From contig NZ_NERU01000009.1 in the NCBI RefSeq assembly GCF_003063265.1, positions 62,001 to 126,000 of the forward strand: a DNA stretch of 64,000 nucleotides. The letters are read 5' to 3'. Below are positions 52,759 through 61,759 of this stretch, in pieces; position 1 is the first letter of the stretch; every line of letters starts with the position of its first letter. The position numbers and the translations under genes were made by a program. Source of the DNA: Limnohabitans sp. WS1 (GTDB lineage Bacteria; Pseudomonadota; Gammaproteobacteria; Burkholderiales; Burkholderiaceae_C). The notes under the pieces are model-generated. The model was not told the DNA's origin. It worked only from the letters and a program-made list of their open reading frames with translations, and did not search any database.

Positions 52759-53934
52759 ATGCCCATGTCAAGCCCTCGCCAAGTTTTGTTGCTGACCGAA
52801 GAGTCCGGTGTGGGCGGCGTGCAGACCACGCTGCATTGGCTTGAATCGGGCCTGGCCGCGCGCGGCTGGCACGTCACGCGGCTGCCGGTGCGGCGCGGCC
52901 GTCCCTCGCTGTGGGCCTGCTGGCAGGCGGCGCGGCGGGCGCAGGTGCTGGTGGCCTCCAACAATTTCCGGCCGGCCTATGCGGCAGTGGCCCTGGCTTG
53001 GCTGGCCCGCAGGCCCAGTGTGGTTTGGGTACACGGCCCTTTGCAAGAGGTGTTGCAGCAGGCCGGGGCCTCGCGCCTGAAAACCGGCTGGCTGCGCACG
53101 GTGTACCAAAGGGCCAGCCAACTGGTGTGTGCTTCACAGACCTCGTGCGACAGCTTGGTGCGCGTGATGACAGATGCTGGGGGCGAGGCCGCGAGTGCCA
53201 TCCAGTCCCGCCTGAGCGTGATCCGAAACCCGGCGGTCTTGCCCGGTGCTGGCGAAGGTGACGCCGTCATGCCCACCACCATGCCCGTCAGCGAGGTGAT
53301 CGCTTTGGGTTTTGTCGGTCGTTTGTCCCCCGAAAAACAGCCTTTGCAGTTGCTGACCATGCTGCGCCTTTTGCCTGCCGCCTGCCAACTGCATGTGGTG
53401 GGCGATGGCGAGTTGATGGGCGCCATGCGCAGCGCCGGGCAAGACCTGCTGACCCAAGGCCGCCTGCACCTGCACGGCCAGCAAACCGTGAGCGCGCAGA
53501 CCTACCAGGCCTGGCGGGCCACGGTGCTGTGCTCGCGCTACGAGGGTTACCCCATGACGGCGCTGGAGTCGCTGGCCTGCGGCGTGCCCTGCGTGAGCAC
53601 GCCCATCCCTGCGATGCAGGAAATGCTGGGCACAACGGCCCCGCTCTGGCTGGCACACGATGACAGCCCCGCAGCACTGGCTCAAGCGGTGCAGCGCTGC
53701 CTGGCGCAAGCGCCCGCCGATCGGCAAGCGGCCATCGACCTGTTGCAACAACAGCACCGCCTGGAGACCTTTGTGCAGGCCTGGGACCAAGTGCTCACGG
53801 GCTTGCTGCAGCGGCGAGGGAAGGGGGAAAAGCCAGGGCAAAGGCAAGGACAAAGGCAAGGACCAAGGCAGGGCCATGGTGCTGTGCCCACGGACGCATC
53901 GCGCGAAGACAACCCCTCAGGAGGGCGGCCGTGA
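52759..53934 (+). CDS. GT4-family glycosyltransferase
   Basis: GT-B glycosyltransferase of 391 residues (GVGGVQTTLHWLESGLAARGW near the N-terminus; nucleotide-sugar site SRYEGYPMTALESLACG near residue 262). The tail of about 35 residues is a low-complexity Arg-Gln-Gly run from a short tandem repeat and is probably disordered. The gene starts 8 bases after the fusion gene, and its stop overlaps the next start (GTGA). The donor sugar is unknown. Confidence 0.86.
   Translation: MPMSSPRQVLLLTEESGVGGVQTTLHWLESGLAARGWHVTRLPVRRGRPSLWACWQAARRAQVLVASNNFRPAYAAVALAWLARRPSVVWVHGPLQEVLQQAGASRLKTGWLRTVYQRASQLVCASQTSCDSLVRVMTDAGGEAASAIQSRLSVIRNPAVLPGAGEGDAVMPTTMPVSEVIALGFVGRLSPEKQPLQLLTMLRLLPAACQLHVVGDGELMGAMRSAGQDLLTQGRLHLHGQQTVSAQTYQAWRATVLCSRYEGYPMTALESLACGVPCVSTPIPAMQEMLGTTAPLWLAHDDSPAALAQAVQRCLAQAPADRQAAIDLLQQQHRLETFVQAWDQVLTGLLQRRGKGEKPGQRQGQRQGPRQGHGAVPTDASREDNPSGGRP
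53839..53876 (+). repeat. short tandem repeat in the 3' end of a glycosyltransferase gene
   Basis: About three imperfect copies of the 12-bp unit CAAAGGCAAGGA encode Gln-Arg-Gln-Gly repeats. The 12-bp period keeps the frame when copy number changes. Confidence 0.75.
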
Positions 53935-54863
53935 TCACCGTCCACTTTGTACACGGCGCACGTTCGTATTTGCCCGAGCTGGCCGCCTACCAAGCGCACA
54001 TCGAGCGCCTGGGTCATGCCGTTCAGATGCACACCCAAGCCCACACCGTGCCGGGCGACGCCCGGGCCGTGTGGTGGATTTGCGGCCGCGTGCCCACTGA
54101 CCAAGCCCGACGCTTCAAAGGCGCGGTGCAGGTGCACGAATACGCCTCGGCCAGCGTGGCCCCCATGGCCTGGCTCAAGGACCGCATCAAACAGTGGCAG
54201 CACCCGGTGCCCCACTTTCGGGTCTTCCAAAGCGAGTGGGTTCGCCAGCGCATGGGCTTTGGCGCCAACGCGCCTGGCGCTGTGCCGTACGCCCTGCGCG
54301 ACATGGGCGTGCCCGACGCTTTTTTAACGGCGCAAGCGCTGCAGCCGCCCGAGTTTGATCTCGTCTATTTGGGTGAGATGAGCCGTTTATTGCACTTTGT
54401 GCCGCTGTTGCACACCTTGGGGCAAGCGGGATTGAGCTTGCTGCTGGTGGGTGATGTGCCCCCGGCTTTGCAAGAGCGCCTGGCCACGCTGGGCCACATT
54501 CAGAGCACCGGGCGTGTGCCGCAAGACCAGGTGCCTGCGCAACTGCTGCGGGCCCGCGCGGGCCTGAACCTGATGCCTGATGTGCTGCCGCTCGCTGAGC
54601 AAACGTCCACCAAGATGCTGGAGTACCTGGCGCTGGGCTTGCCCGTGATCAGCAACCCCTATGCCTGGGCGCAACGCACCGCATTGGCCCATGCCGGGCG
54701 GGTGCAACTGCTGGACGTGCAGGCCACAGCCGCGCAATGGCAAGCGGCGGTGCAGGGCCTGCCCCCGCAGCAAACAGATCGCCAAGACCTGCAGTCCTTG
54801 TGCTGGTCGCAGCAGCTGCAAGGGCTGTCGGTCTGGGCCGCCTTGTTCGGGGCTGGCAGATGA
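53931..54863 (+). CDS. glycosyltransferase, GT-B fold (probable)
   Basis: Protein of 310 residues with two Rossmann-like halves and a C-terminal site resembling GT4 enzymes (LNLMPDVLPLAEQTSTKMLE, then YLALGLPVISNPYAW). Start is GTG at 53931, chosen because an AGGAGG ribosome site lies eight bases upstream and the codon overlaps the preceding stop. N-terminal similarity to known families is weak. Probably one of the sugar-adding steps of the cluster. Confidence 0.75.
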   Translation: MITVHFVHGARSYLPELAAYQAHIERLGHAVQMHTQAHTVPGDARAVWWICGRVPTDQARRFKGAVQVHEYASASVAPMAWLKDRIKQWQHPVPHFRVFQSEWVRQRMGFGANAPGAVPYALRDMGVPDAFLTAQALQPPEFDLVYLGEMSRLLHFVPLLHTLGQAGLSLLLVGDVPPALQERLATLGHIQSTGRVPQDQVPAQLLRARAGLNLMPDVLPLAEQTSTKMLEYLALGLPVISNPYAWAQRTALAHAGRVQLLDVQATAAQWQAAVQGLPPQQTDRQDLQSLCWSQQLQGLSVWAALFGAGR

Positions 54864-56107
54864 AGCGCTGGAAGTTGTTGCAGTCCTTGCCCCGCGCCAC
54901 CGCACCCGCCGCCTTGGGCAGCTTGGTGTCGCTGGCGGCGCAGGGTTTTTTGGCGCTGGTGCTGTTTCGGTTGTTCAGCCCCGAAGAGGTGGGGGTGTTT
55001 TCTGCCACCAGCCAACTGGCCTTTTTCTGGGCCAGCCTGGCGCTGGCGCAAAGCCCCCTGAGCCTGCTGGCCGAACGCCATCAAGAGCCCCGCGCCGCAG
55101 CCCGCCGCGCCTGGCGGCAAAGCGCGTGGCGTCTGCTGTGGCTGGCCCCGTTGGCGGCACTCGGGGCGGTCTGGTCGGGTTTGGGCGACGCGGCGCAGGT
55201 CTGGGCCTGGGCCGCTGCCTTGGGCCTCGCGCAACTGAGCTGGTTGCTGGCGCAAAGCCTGACGTTGCGGGTGGGCAGCCGCTGGTCGATAGGCTTGGTG
55301 CGCATGGTGCCGCCCGTGTTGGCGGCAGCGGCGGCGGTGTTGGGGGCGGTGCTTTTTCCCGAACGTGGTGAGGGCCTTGAGTTGCCCGTGCTCCTGGTGT
55401 CGGCCTGCTTGGGCTATCTGGCCGGGGCCATGTGGATGCGGCTGGCTTTTCAACCGGCTTCACCTGCGGACCTGGCTTTGGTGGCCCGCGCAGGCGGCGA
55501 CTTGCAGCCCGACAAGCCCGCTGCGCCACCGTCTTCCGACCCGCGCAGCGCCCGGCTCAAAATGCTGCACACCCTCAGCGATGCCTTGGCCGCCACGGCC
55601 TTGGCGCTGAGCTGGCCAGCGCACTACGGCGCACAAGAGGCTGGTTGGCTGCTGGCGCTGCTGCGCATCCTGAGCTTCATCCCGGCGCTGGTGCACACGG
55701 CTTGGGCGCAAGTGGTGCTCAGCAGCTCCACCAAGGTGCAGCTGCGCCCGCTGCAGGTGGCTTGGGCCGCATCGGCGCTGGTGTTGGGCGTGGGGGCCTT
55801 GGCCCAGCTGGCGCTGACCTGGGGCTGGCTCGACGCGCGTTGGCAAGGCCTGTCGGCCTATGTATGGCCCCTGGTGCTGTGGCAAACGGCCGCCAGCTTT
55901 GTGGCCGCACACGCGCACCTGCCCTTCCAAAAAGGCCTGGCCATCCAACACGCCTTGCTGTGTGTGGCCATGAACGCGGGCTTCATTGCCCTGTGCGTGG
56001 TCCTGCCCTGGGCCAGCCCCTTGAGCGCCAGCACCCACATGGCTTGGCTGTCGACCTACATGGTGCTGAGCTTGGCAGGCTTGACGCTGTGGGTGGCCAA
56101 GCGCTGA
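54860..56107 (+). CDS. polysaccharide flippase-like membrane protein (Wzx/MATE-like)
   Basis: Membrane protein of 415 residues with about 10-12 transmembrane segments. The N-terminus (ALGSLVSLAAQGFLALVLFRLFSPEEVGVFSATSQ region) is typical of polysaccharide transporters that flip lipid-linked repeat units. A hydrophilic loop lies near residues 200-235. Start overlaps the preceding stop by ATGA. No Wzy polymerase or Wzz chain regulator is visible in the cluster, so it may export a short oligosaccharide or rely on genes elsewhere. Confidence 0.75.
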   Translation: MKRWKLLQSLPRATAPAALGSLVSLAAQGFLALVLFRLFSPEEVGVFSATSQLAFFWASLALAQSPLSLLAERHQEPRAAARRAWRQSAWRLLWLAPLAALGAVWSGLGDAAQVWAWAAALGLAQLSWLLAQSLTLRVGSRWSIGLVRMVPPVLAAAAAVLGAVLFPERGEGLELPVLLVSACLGYLAGAMWMRLAFQPASPADLALVARAGGDLQPDKPAAPPSSDPRSARLKMLHTLSDALAATALALSWPAHYGAQEAGWLLALLRILSFIPALVHTAWAQVVLSSSTKVQLRPLQVAWAASALVLGVGALAQLALTWGWLDARWQGLSAYVWPLVLWQTAASFVAAHAHLPFQKGLAIQHALLCVAMNAGFIALCVVLPWASPLSASTHMAWLSTYMVLSLAGLTLWVAKR

Positions 56108-56142
56108 GGGCAACTTTCAAACAATTTTTACAAGACCGACCC

Positions 56143-57093
56143 ATGAACACCATGCTCGATATTCTGGGCATCACCGTCCCCATTTACCTGACCATTGCCT
56201 TGGGCTATGTGTGCACCCGCATGGGCTTGTTTGCCAAGTCCGACATGCAGGTCTTCGGACGTTTTACCCTCCAACTGGCTTTGCCTGCGTTGCTGTTCAA
56301 CGCACTGTCACAGCGCAGCGTGGCGGAGATCCTGAACCTGAACTATTTGCTGGCCTATGCCACGGGCTCGCTGATGGTCATTGGCTTGGGGCTGTTTTGG
56401 GCGCGAAAGATACAAGGTCAGAGCCTGAGCTACAGCAGCATGATGGCCATGGGCATGTCTTGCCCGAACAGCGGCTTTGTGGGTTACCCCATCATTTTGT
56501 TGTCGTTTGGGCCGGTGGCCGGGGTGGCGTTGGCGCTGAACATGGTGGTCGAAAATTTCTTGTTGTTGCCTTTGCTGCTGGCGGTGGCCGACGCGCAAGG
56601 CAGGCCTGGGCAGTGGAAAAGCGTGCTGCTGCAGACCGTGAAAAACGTGCTCAAAAACCCCATGATCTGGGGCGTGGTGGCGGGTTTCCTGTTTTCTCTG
56701 TCAGGCCTGCAGATGCCTGCCCCCCTGGGGCGCACCATCAATTTGTTTGCGCAGTCCAGTGCAGTGTTGGCGTTGTTTGTGATTGGTGGTTCCTTGGTGG
56801 GCTTGCAGGCGCGTGGGCTGCAGGGCACGGTGCTGCCCATTGCACTGGGCAAACTGGTGCTGCACCCGCTGGCCATGTGGGCGGTGCTGGTGTGGCTGGT
56901 GCCGATTGCAGACCCGGCTTTGCGCGCTGCGGCCTTGCTGACAGGGGCCATGCCCATGCTGGGCATTTACACCATCTTGAACCAGCGCCACGGCCACGGC
57001 ACCGTGAGCGCTGCGGCCTTGTTGGTGACCACGGTGCTGTCGTTCTTCACGCTCAGTGCCTTGTTGTGGCTGTTGAAGCTGCAGCCTGTGTGA
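56143..57093 (+). CDS. AEC-family transporter
   Basis: Auxin-efflux-carrier family protein of 316 residues with about ten transmembrane segments in two repeated halves. The motif MSCPNSGFVGYPI and the second-half GAMPMLGIYTI are typical. Bacterial members export or exchange small organic anions such as malate; the substrate here is unknown. It follows the flippase gene by 35 bases but is not obviously part of the polysaccharide function. Confidence 0.85.
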   Translation: MNTMLDILGITVPIYLTIALGYVCTRMGLFAKSDMQVFGRFTLQLALPALLFNALSQRSVAEILNLNYLLAYATGSLMVIGLGLFWARKIQGQSLSYSSMMAMGMSCPNSGFVGYPIILLSFGPVAGVALALNMVVENFLLLPLLLAVADAQGRPGQWKSVLLQTVKNVLKNPMIWGVVAGFLFSLSGLQMPAPLGRTINLFAQSSAVLALFVIGGSLVGLQARGLQGTVLPIALGKLVLHPLAMWAVLVWLVPIADPALRAAALLTGAMPMLGIYTILNQRHGHGTVSAAALLVTTVLSFFTLSALLWLLKLQPV

Positions 57094-57121
57094 GGGGCTG
57101 GTGATATCAGGAAAACGGTGC

Positions 57122-57559
57122 TCAGTTGTTGGTTTGCACCGATGACCCGAGCTGCCACAGGCTCACAGCACGGGCAAAGTCCTTGTAGTCGTCCAGATGG
57201 CTCGCGATGATGGCATGGACCACTTGCCAATTGATGGTGCTGTCGTTGTGCACGGCGATGTTGCGGAAATCGACAGACTTTTTGAGTTGCATCGCCAGAT
57301 CGGCGGTGATAACACCCATGCCATGGAGCTGTTCGAAGGTTTCGGCCATGGTGGCCGGTCCTGGCTGGTTTTGACTGGCTGCAATGTGAGCACCAATGTC
57401 CACCGCCATCTGAACGGCCCGGGTCAGGTTGAGCGAGACGATGTCCTGCAGGTCGTAGTCATCGGCCAGTTGTTCGGCATCAAAAGGCCGCTTGGATTCA
57501 AAGCGCACCAGGCAACGGCGCAATGATTCCAGTTTTTCGTCGATCACTTGTGAATCCAT
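57122..57559 (-). CDS. HepT-like toxin (DUF86), motif tyrosine replaced
   Basis: HEPN-type helical protein of 145 residues, homologous to HepT toxins, which act as RNases and are silenced by MntA-catalysed AMPylation. The expected R-x4-H-x-Y motif reads RNIAVHND: Arg99 and His104 are kept, but the tyrosine position (106) is Asp. The codon is GAC, one base from TAC. The gene overlaps the mntA-like gene by 16 bases. The change may inactivate the toxin or alter how it is neutralised. Confidence 0.83.
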   Translation of the reverse strand: MDSQVIDEKLESLRRCLVRFESKRPFDAEQLADDYDLQDIVSLNLTRAVQMAVDIGAHIAASQNQPGPATMAETFEQLHGMGVITADLAMQLKKSVDFRNIAVHNDSTINWQVVHAIIASHLDDYKDFARAVSLWQLGSSVQTNN

Positions 57560-58026
57560 GCCTGCCTTCTTTCTTGCAGTATGCGGGCCTGGTAGGGCAT
57601 GAAGTCGGCGGCGTCCATGACGTGGCGTGTCATGTATTGTGCGTGCAGCACATCGCTGCCCAGGATGCGCACGCCGTGTTGCATGATTTGGCCCAGCAAG
57701 GGTTCGCCCACGGTGCGCAGGTCGATCAGGTCAATCGGACGACCCGTGGCCAGCGCCAGGGCTTCGATCAGCGCGATGTGCTGCTGCACGCTCATAGTCT
57801 GGTCAAAGGCCAGGGCGATGTCGAGGTCGCTGTCGGGTCTGGCCTGGCCTTTGGCGCAGGACCCGAAAACAATGGCCAGCCGCAAGCCGGCCACCCGGTT
57901 CAAGGCTTGCCGGATTTGCGGCAACTGCGCAATGGCAGACAGGGCGGGTTTGGCCGCAACGCTGCCAGACCCCAAGCCGTGCGGCTTTGGGGCGGTGACT
58001 TCAATCAGTGCGGATGGGGTGAGCAT
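57544..58026 (-). CDS. MntA-like nucleotidyltransferase antitoxin
   Basis: Minimal nucleotidyltransferase of 160 residues with the canonical GS-x10-DxD site (Gly55, Ser56, Asp67, Asp69; FGSCAKGQARPDSDLD). In characterised pairs MntA adds AMP units to a HepT tyrosine. An N-terminal extension of about 35 residues before the domain is longer than usual and may not be translated, since later starts could be used. It is upstream of hepT in the same transcript. Confidence 0.85.
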   Translation of the reverse strand: MLTPSALIEVTAPKPHGLGSGSVAAKPALSAIAQLPQIRQALNRVAGLRLAIVFGSCAKGQARPDSDLDIALAFDQTMSVQQHIALIEALALATGRPIDLIDLRTVGEPLLGQIMQHGVRILGSDVLHAQYMTRHVMDAADFMPYQARILQERRQAWIHK

Positions 58027-58121
58027 GGCTTCATTTTGTCACACGGGCTGGGGCGGTGTCGCCTGTTTGGGCACCTGTTCGCGCGCGTCTAGGTTTAGTT
58101 GACCTAGAGGGTGTGCGACCC

Positions 58122-59033
58122 TCAGGGCGGGCTGAGCCACTGCACCGCCATCTCGGTCAGCAGGGCCAGGGTGGCTTGCTGGGTGAGGGTGCTGGGGCGT
58201 TGTGCGCTGATGGCGATGGTCAGCTGGATGTGCAGGGCTGGTTGCTGGAGGGGCCGCACCGAAAACGCCGAAGGCCGCACCGAGCGCATGACGGCGTTGC
58301 GCGGCAAGATGGCGTAGCCCGCGCCGTCGGCCACCAGGTCGAGGATGGCGCTCACGCCGTCGATCTCCAGCGCAATGAGGGGGCGGCAGCCGATGGCGGC
58401 CATTTCAGACTCCACATGCATGCGGATGGCGTTCGGGCGGGTGGGAATCACCAAGGGCAGGGCGGCGACTTCTTGCAGGCGGATGGCGGGCGGGGGCGGG
58501 TCTTCTTGCAAGCCGGGCGGGCGCGGCTGCACCAGCAGCAATTCCTCTTGCACCAGCGGCGTGTGCTCGATGCCTGGCATGGGGCTGGGGTTGTAGAGCA
58601 CGGCGATGTCCAGGCGGCCGTTTTGCAGGTTTTCCTGCATGGCGCTGGACAGGCCTTCGCTGATGGACAGCTGGGCCTCGGGCATCTTGGCGCGAAAGGC
58701 CCGGGTGAGCGGCACCGTCAGCACCCGCGCCACACTGGGCGGCAGCCCCAAAGCCACGCGGCCCGCAAGGCCGGTGCGCACCCGGCCCAGTTCTTCCCGT
58801 GCCCGCTCCACCTGGTGCAAGATGCCCCGGCCGTGCTCCAGCAGCAGCAACCCGGCTTGGGTGGGGGTGGCGCCGCGACCGTTGCGCACCAGCAGGTTTT
58901 GCCGCAGCTCGACTTCAAGCAGGCGCACCTGTCGGCTGAGCGCGGGTTGAGCCACGTTCAGGGCCTGAGCCGCCCGGGTGAAGCTGCCCAGTTCGGCCAC
59001 GCGCACAAAGTATTCGAGTTGTTTGAGGTCCAT
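58122..59033 (-). CDS. LysR-family regulator divergent from the lig operon
   Basis: LysR regulator of 303 residues with the N-terminal winged helix (DLKQLEYFVRVAELGSFTRA) and a substrate-binding domain from about residue 90. It is divergent from ligJ, the usual arrangement for the activator of 4,5-cleavage genes (LigR/PmdR), so it probably responds to a pathway intermediate. A dyad CATA-N13-TATG at 59063-59083, 30 bases from its ATG, is a candidate LysR box. The effector is not predictable. Confidence 0.87.
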   Translation of the reverse strand: MDLKQLEYFVRVAELGSFTRAAQALNVAQPALSRQVRLLEVELRQNLLVRNGRGATPTQAGLLLLEHGRGILHQVERAREELGRVRTGLAGRVALGLPPSVARVLTVPLTRAFRAKMPEAQLSISEGLSSAMQENLQNGRLDIAVLYNPSPMPGIEHTPLVQEELLLVQPRPPGLQEDPPPPAIRLQEVAALPLVIPTRPNAIRMHVESEMAAIGCRPLIALEIDGVSAILDLVADGAGYAILPRNAVMRSVRPSAFSVRPLQQPALHIQLTIAISAQRPSTLTQQATLALLTEMAVQWLSPP

Positions 59034-59173
59034 GGTGGGGTGTTGGGTTAGGCTGATTTTGTCATACCCGTGGCTTGGTTATGTGAATTTGTTCTAGCTG
59101 GTAGATGGTGACGGGCCTTTGTCGGGGCAGGCTGTGCCTGCACAATCTAGGCTTCAAAACTGAAGCATCTCTT

Positions 59174-59247
59174 TTGTAGGTCGGTGGCTTTAGCCCCGAC
59201 ACAGTGCACCGGTCAAGCCTGTCGGGGCTAAAGCCACCGACCTACCA
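59174..59247. repeat. long inverted repeat in the leader of ligJ
   Basis: A perfect 26-bp inverted repeat (59176-59201 and 59220-59245, beginning GTAGGTCGGTGGCTTTAGCC) with an 18-bp spacer. It would form a very stable hairpin 70 bases before the ligJ ATG. Its arm matches the array unit at 61156-61740, so both belong to one palindromic family. Confidence 0.9.
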
Positions 59248-59315
59248 AAGACATGTTGGGTGTGCGCGGTGTACCCGTTCAATCCAGCGATCCATGCCAT
59301 CCGCGAGGAGAAAAA

Positions 59316-60362
59316 ATGAGCCAAACGAACCCCTTGATCATCGACGTGCACGGCCACTACACCACCGCCCCCAAGGCGCTGGAAGAGTGGCGTAACAAGC
59401 AAATTGCCGGCATCAAAGACGCCGCGTCCATGCCCAAAGTGTCCGAGCTGAAGATCAGCGACGACGAGTTGCGCGAGAGCATCGAGACCAACCAGTTGGC
59501 CAAGATGAAAGAGCGCGGCTCGGACATCACCATCTTCAGCCCCCGCGCCAGCTTCATGGCGCACCACATTGGCGACTTCAATGTCTCGTCCACCTGGGCG
59601 GCGATTTGCAACGAGCTGTGCTACCGCGTGAGCCAACTCTTCCCCGACCACTTTGTGCCTGCGGCCATGCTGCCCCAGTCGCCCGGCGTGGACCCGGCCA
59701 CTTGTATCCCCGAGCTGGTCAAGTGCGTGGAGCAGTACGGCAACGTGGGCATCAACCTGAACCCCGATCCTTCCGGGGGCCACTGGACTTCGCCCCCTTT
59801 GAGCGACAAGGCCTGGTACCCCATTTACGAAAAGATGGTCGAGTACGACATCCCCGCGATGATCCATGTGAGCACCAGCTGCAACAGCTGCTTTCACACC
59901 ACGGGCGCGCACTACCTGAATGCCGACACCACCGCTTTCATGCAGTGCCTGACCAGCGATCTGTTCAAGGATTTCCCGACGCTCAAGTTTTTGATCCCAC
60001 ACGGCGGCGGCGCGGTGCCTTACCACTGGGGCCGTTTCCGGGGCTTGGCGCAAGAGCTCAAAAAGCCTTTGCTGACCGAGCATCTGCTGAACAACATCTT
60101 CTTTGACACCTGCGTGTACCACCAGCCGGGCATTGACCTGCTGACCAAGGTGATCCCGGTCAAGAACATCTTGTTTGCTTCCGAAATGATCGGCGCTGTG
60201 CGAGGCATCGACCCTGAAACCGGCCACTACTTTGATGACACCAAGCGCTATGTGCAAGCCACGGCCAACCTGAACGACGAGGAGCGTTACATGGTCTACG
60301 AAGGCAACGCCCGCCGTGTGTTCAAACGGCTGGGCGACCAGCTGACGGCCAAAGGCCTGTGA
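59316..60362 (+). CDS. ligJ: 4-oxalomesaconate hydratase LigJ
   Basis: Amidohydrolase-superfamily enzyme of 348 residues that hydrates 4-oxalomesaconate to 4-carboxy-4-hydroxy-2-oxoadipate in protocatechuate 4,5-cleavage. The metal motif His12-x-His14 (DVHGHYTTAPKALEEWRN), FSPRASFMAHHIGDFNVS and HGGGAVPYHWGRFRG closely follow LigJ/PmdE sequences as I know them. GAGGAG lies six bases before the ATG. It heads the operon in the order J-K-I-A-B. Confidence 0.92.
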   Translation: MSQTNPLIIDVHGHYTTAPKALEEWRNKQIAGIKDAASMPKVSELKISDDELRESIETNQLAKMKERGSDITIFSPRASFMAHHIGDFNVSSTWAAICNELCYRVSQLFPDHFVPAAMLPQSPGVDPATCIPELVKCVEQYGNVGINLNPDPSGGHWTSPPLSDKAWYPIYEKMVEYDIPAMIHVSTSCNSCFHTTGAHYLNADTTAFMQCLTSDLFKDFPTLKFLIPHGGGAVPYHWGRFRGLAQELKKPLLTEHLLNNIFFDTCVYHQPGIDLLTKVIPVKNILFASEMIGAVRGIDPETGHYFDDTKRYVQATANLNDEERYMVYEGNARRVFKRLGDQLTAKGL

Positions 60363-60367
60363 TTTTT

Positions 60368-60440
60368 TTGTAGGAGCGACGCCCCCGTCGCGATGGACTG
60401 CCTTTGCATGACCCATCGCCGCGAGGGCGCGGCTCCTACA
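60368..60440. repeat. REP palindrome between ligJ and ligK
   Basis: Two inverted copies of the GTAGGAGCgnCGCCC...CGCGATGG half-unit around a short spacer, same family as the elements between bchI and bchD. It starts five bases after the ligJ stop and ends 24 bases before the ligK ATG. Confidence 0.85.
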
Positions 60441-60464
60441 GTGCCCCCCTAACTGGAGAAAACC

Positions 60465-61148
60465 ATGTACGAACTCGGCGTTGTTTACCGCAACATCACC
60501 CGCGCAGACCGCGCAGCCACCGATGCTTTTGCCGCATTGGGCTCAGCCACCGTGCACGAAGCCATGGGCCGCGTCGGCCTCATGAAACCCTACATGCGTC
60601 CCATCTACGCAGGCGCGCAGGTATCAGGCACGGCCGTCACGGTGCTGCTGCACCCGGGCGACAACTGGATGATGCATGTGGTGGCCGAGCAGATTCAGCC
60701 TGGCGACATCGTGGTGGCGGCCATCACGGCCGAATGCACCGACGGTTATTTTGGTGACCTGTTGGCCACGTCTTTCATGGCCCGTGGGGCGCGGGCCTTG
60801 ATCATTGACGCCGGTGTGCGTGACGTGAAAGAGTTGACCCGGATGGGCTTTCCCGCTTGGAGCAAAGCCATCAGCAGCAAAGGCACCATCAAGGCCACCG
60901 TGGGCTCTGTGAACATTCCCGTGGTGTGCGCCGGCATGATCGTTCACCCCGGCGACGCCATCGTGGCCGATGACGACGGCGTGGTGTGTGTGCCCCAAGC
61001 CTTGGTGGCCAAGACACTGGAAGCGGCGCAAGCCCGTGAAGCCAACGAAGGTGCCAAGCGAGAAAAACTGGCGCAAGGTGTGTTGGGCCTGGACATGTAC
61101 AAGATGCGTGAGCCGCTGGCGGCCGCGGGCCTCAAATACATCGATTGA
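60465..61148 (+). CDS. ligK: 4-carboxy-4-hydroxy-2-oxoadipate aldolase LigK
   Basis: RraA-fold class II aldolase of 227 residues that splits 4-carboxy-4-hydroxy-2-oxoadipate into pyruvate and oxaloacetate and usually also decarboxylates oxaloacetate. The substrate/metal region [17 protein letters not shown] and [11 protein letters not shown] (Arg and Asp of the active site) are visible. It begins after the REP palindrome and is followed seven bases later by the 85-bp repeat array. Confidence 0.93.
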   Translation: MYELGVVYRNITRADRAATDAFAALGSATVHEAMGRVGLMKPYMRPIYAGAQVSGTAVTVLLHPGDNWMMHVVAEQIQPGDIVVAAITAECTDGYFGDLLATSFMARGARALIIDAGVRDVKELTRMGFPAWSKAISSKGTIKATVGSVNIPVVCAGMIVHPGDAIVADDDGVVCVPQALVAKTLEAAQAREANEGAKREKLAQGVLGLDMYKMREPLAAAGLKYID

Positions 61149-61155
61149 TTTTCAA

Positions 61156-61740
61156 TGTAGGTCGGCGGCTTCAGCCCTGACAAGGACCTTGGGTACGCAG
61201 TGTCGGACCCGAAGGTACCGACCTACAAAAGACCGATATCTGTAGGTCGGCGGCTTCAGCCCCGACAAGGACCTTGGGTAAGCAGCGTCGGACCTGAAGG
61301 TACCGACCTACAAAAGACCGATATCTGTAGGTCGGCGGCTTCAGCCCCGACAAGGACCTTGGGTATGCAGCGTTGGACCTGAAGATGCCGACCTGCAAAA
61401 GACCGATATCTGTAGGTCGGCGGCTTCAGTCCCGACAAGGACCGTGGGTACGCTGTGTCGGACCTGAAGGTACCGACCTACAAAAGACCGATTCCTGTAG
61501 GTCGGCGGCTTCAGTCCCGACAAGGACCTTGGGTGCGCAGTGTCGGACCTGAAGGCACCGACCTACAAAAGACCGATTCTTGTAGGTCGGCGGCTTCAGC
61601 CCGACAAGGACCTTGGGTACGCAGTGTCGGACCTGAAGGCACCGACCTACAAAGACCGATTCCTGTAGGTCGGCGGCTTCAGCCCCGACAAGGACCTTGG
61701 GTACGCAGTGTCGGACCTGAAGGTACCGACCTACAAAAGA
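61156..61740. repeat. seven-copy tandem array of an 85-bp palindromic unit
   Basis: Units start at 61156, 61241, 61326, 61411, 61496, 61581 and 61664 (period 85, once 83). Each begins TGTAGGTCGGCGGCTTCAG and ends with the near-inverse CTGAAGGTACCGACCTACA, with inner complementary CCGACA/TGTCGG and a central AAGGACCTT, so each unit can fold into a full hairpin. A linker of about ten bases (AAAGACCGAT) separates units. Units differ by a few substitutions. It fills the ligK-ligI gap. Open frames across it are artefacts, since 85 is not a multiple of three. Confidence 0.95.
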
Positions 61741-61759
61741 CATTTAAAAGGCGTTCGAC

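Noticed and set aside
53821..53934. Possible frameshift or truncation at the 3' end of the second glycosyltransferase gene
   Set aside because: The low-complexity tail stays in frame, is explained by a 12-bp repeat, and ends in a clean GTGA overlap with the next gene.
61156..61740. CRISPR-like appearance of a regularly spaced repeat array
   Set aside because: The whole 85-bp unit is repeated, there are no unique spacers, and no cas genes are nearby.
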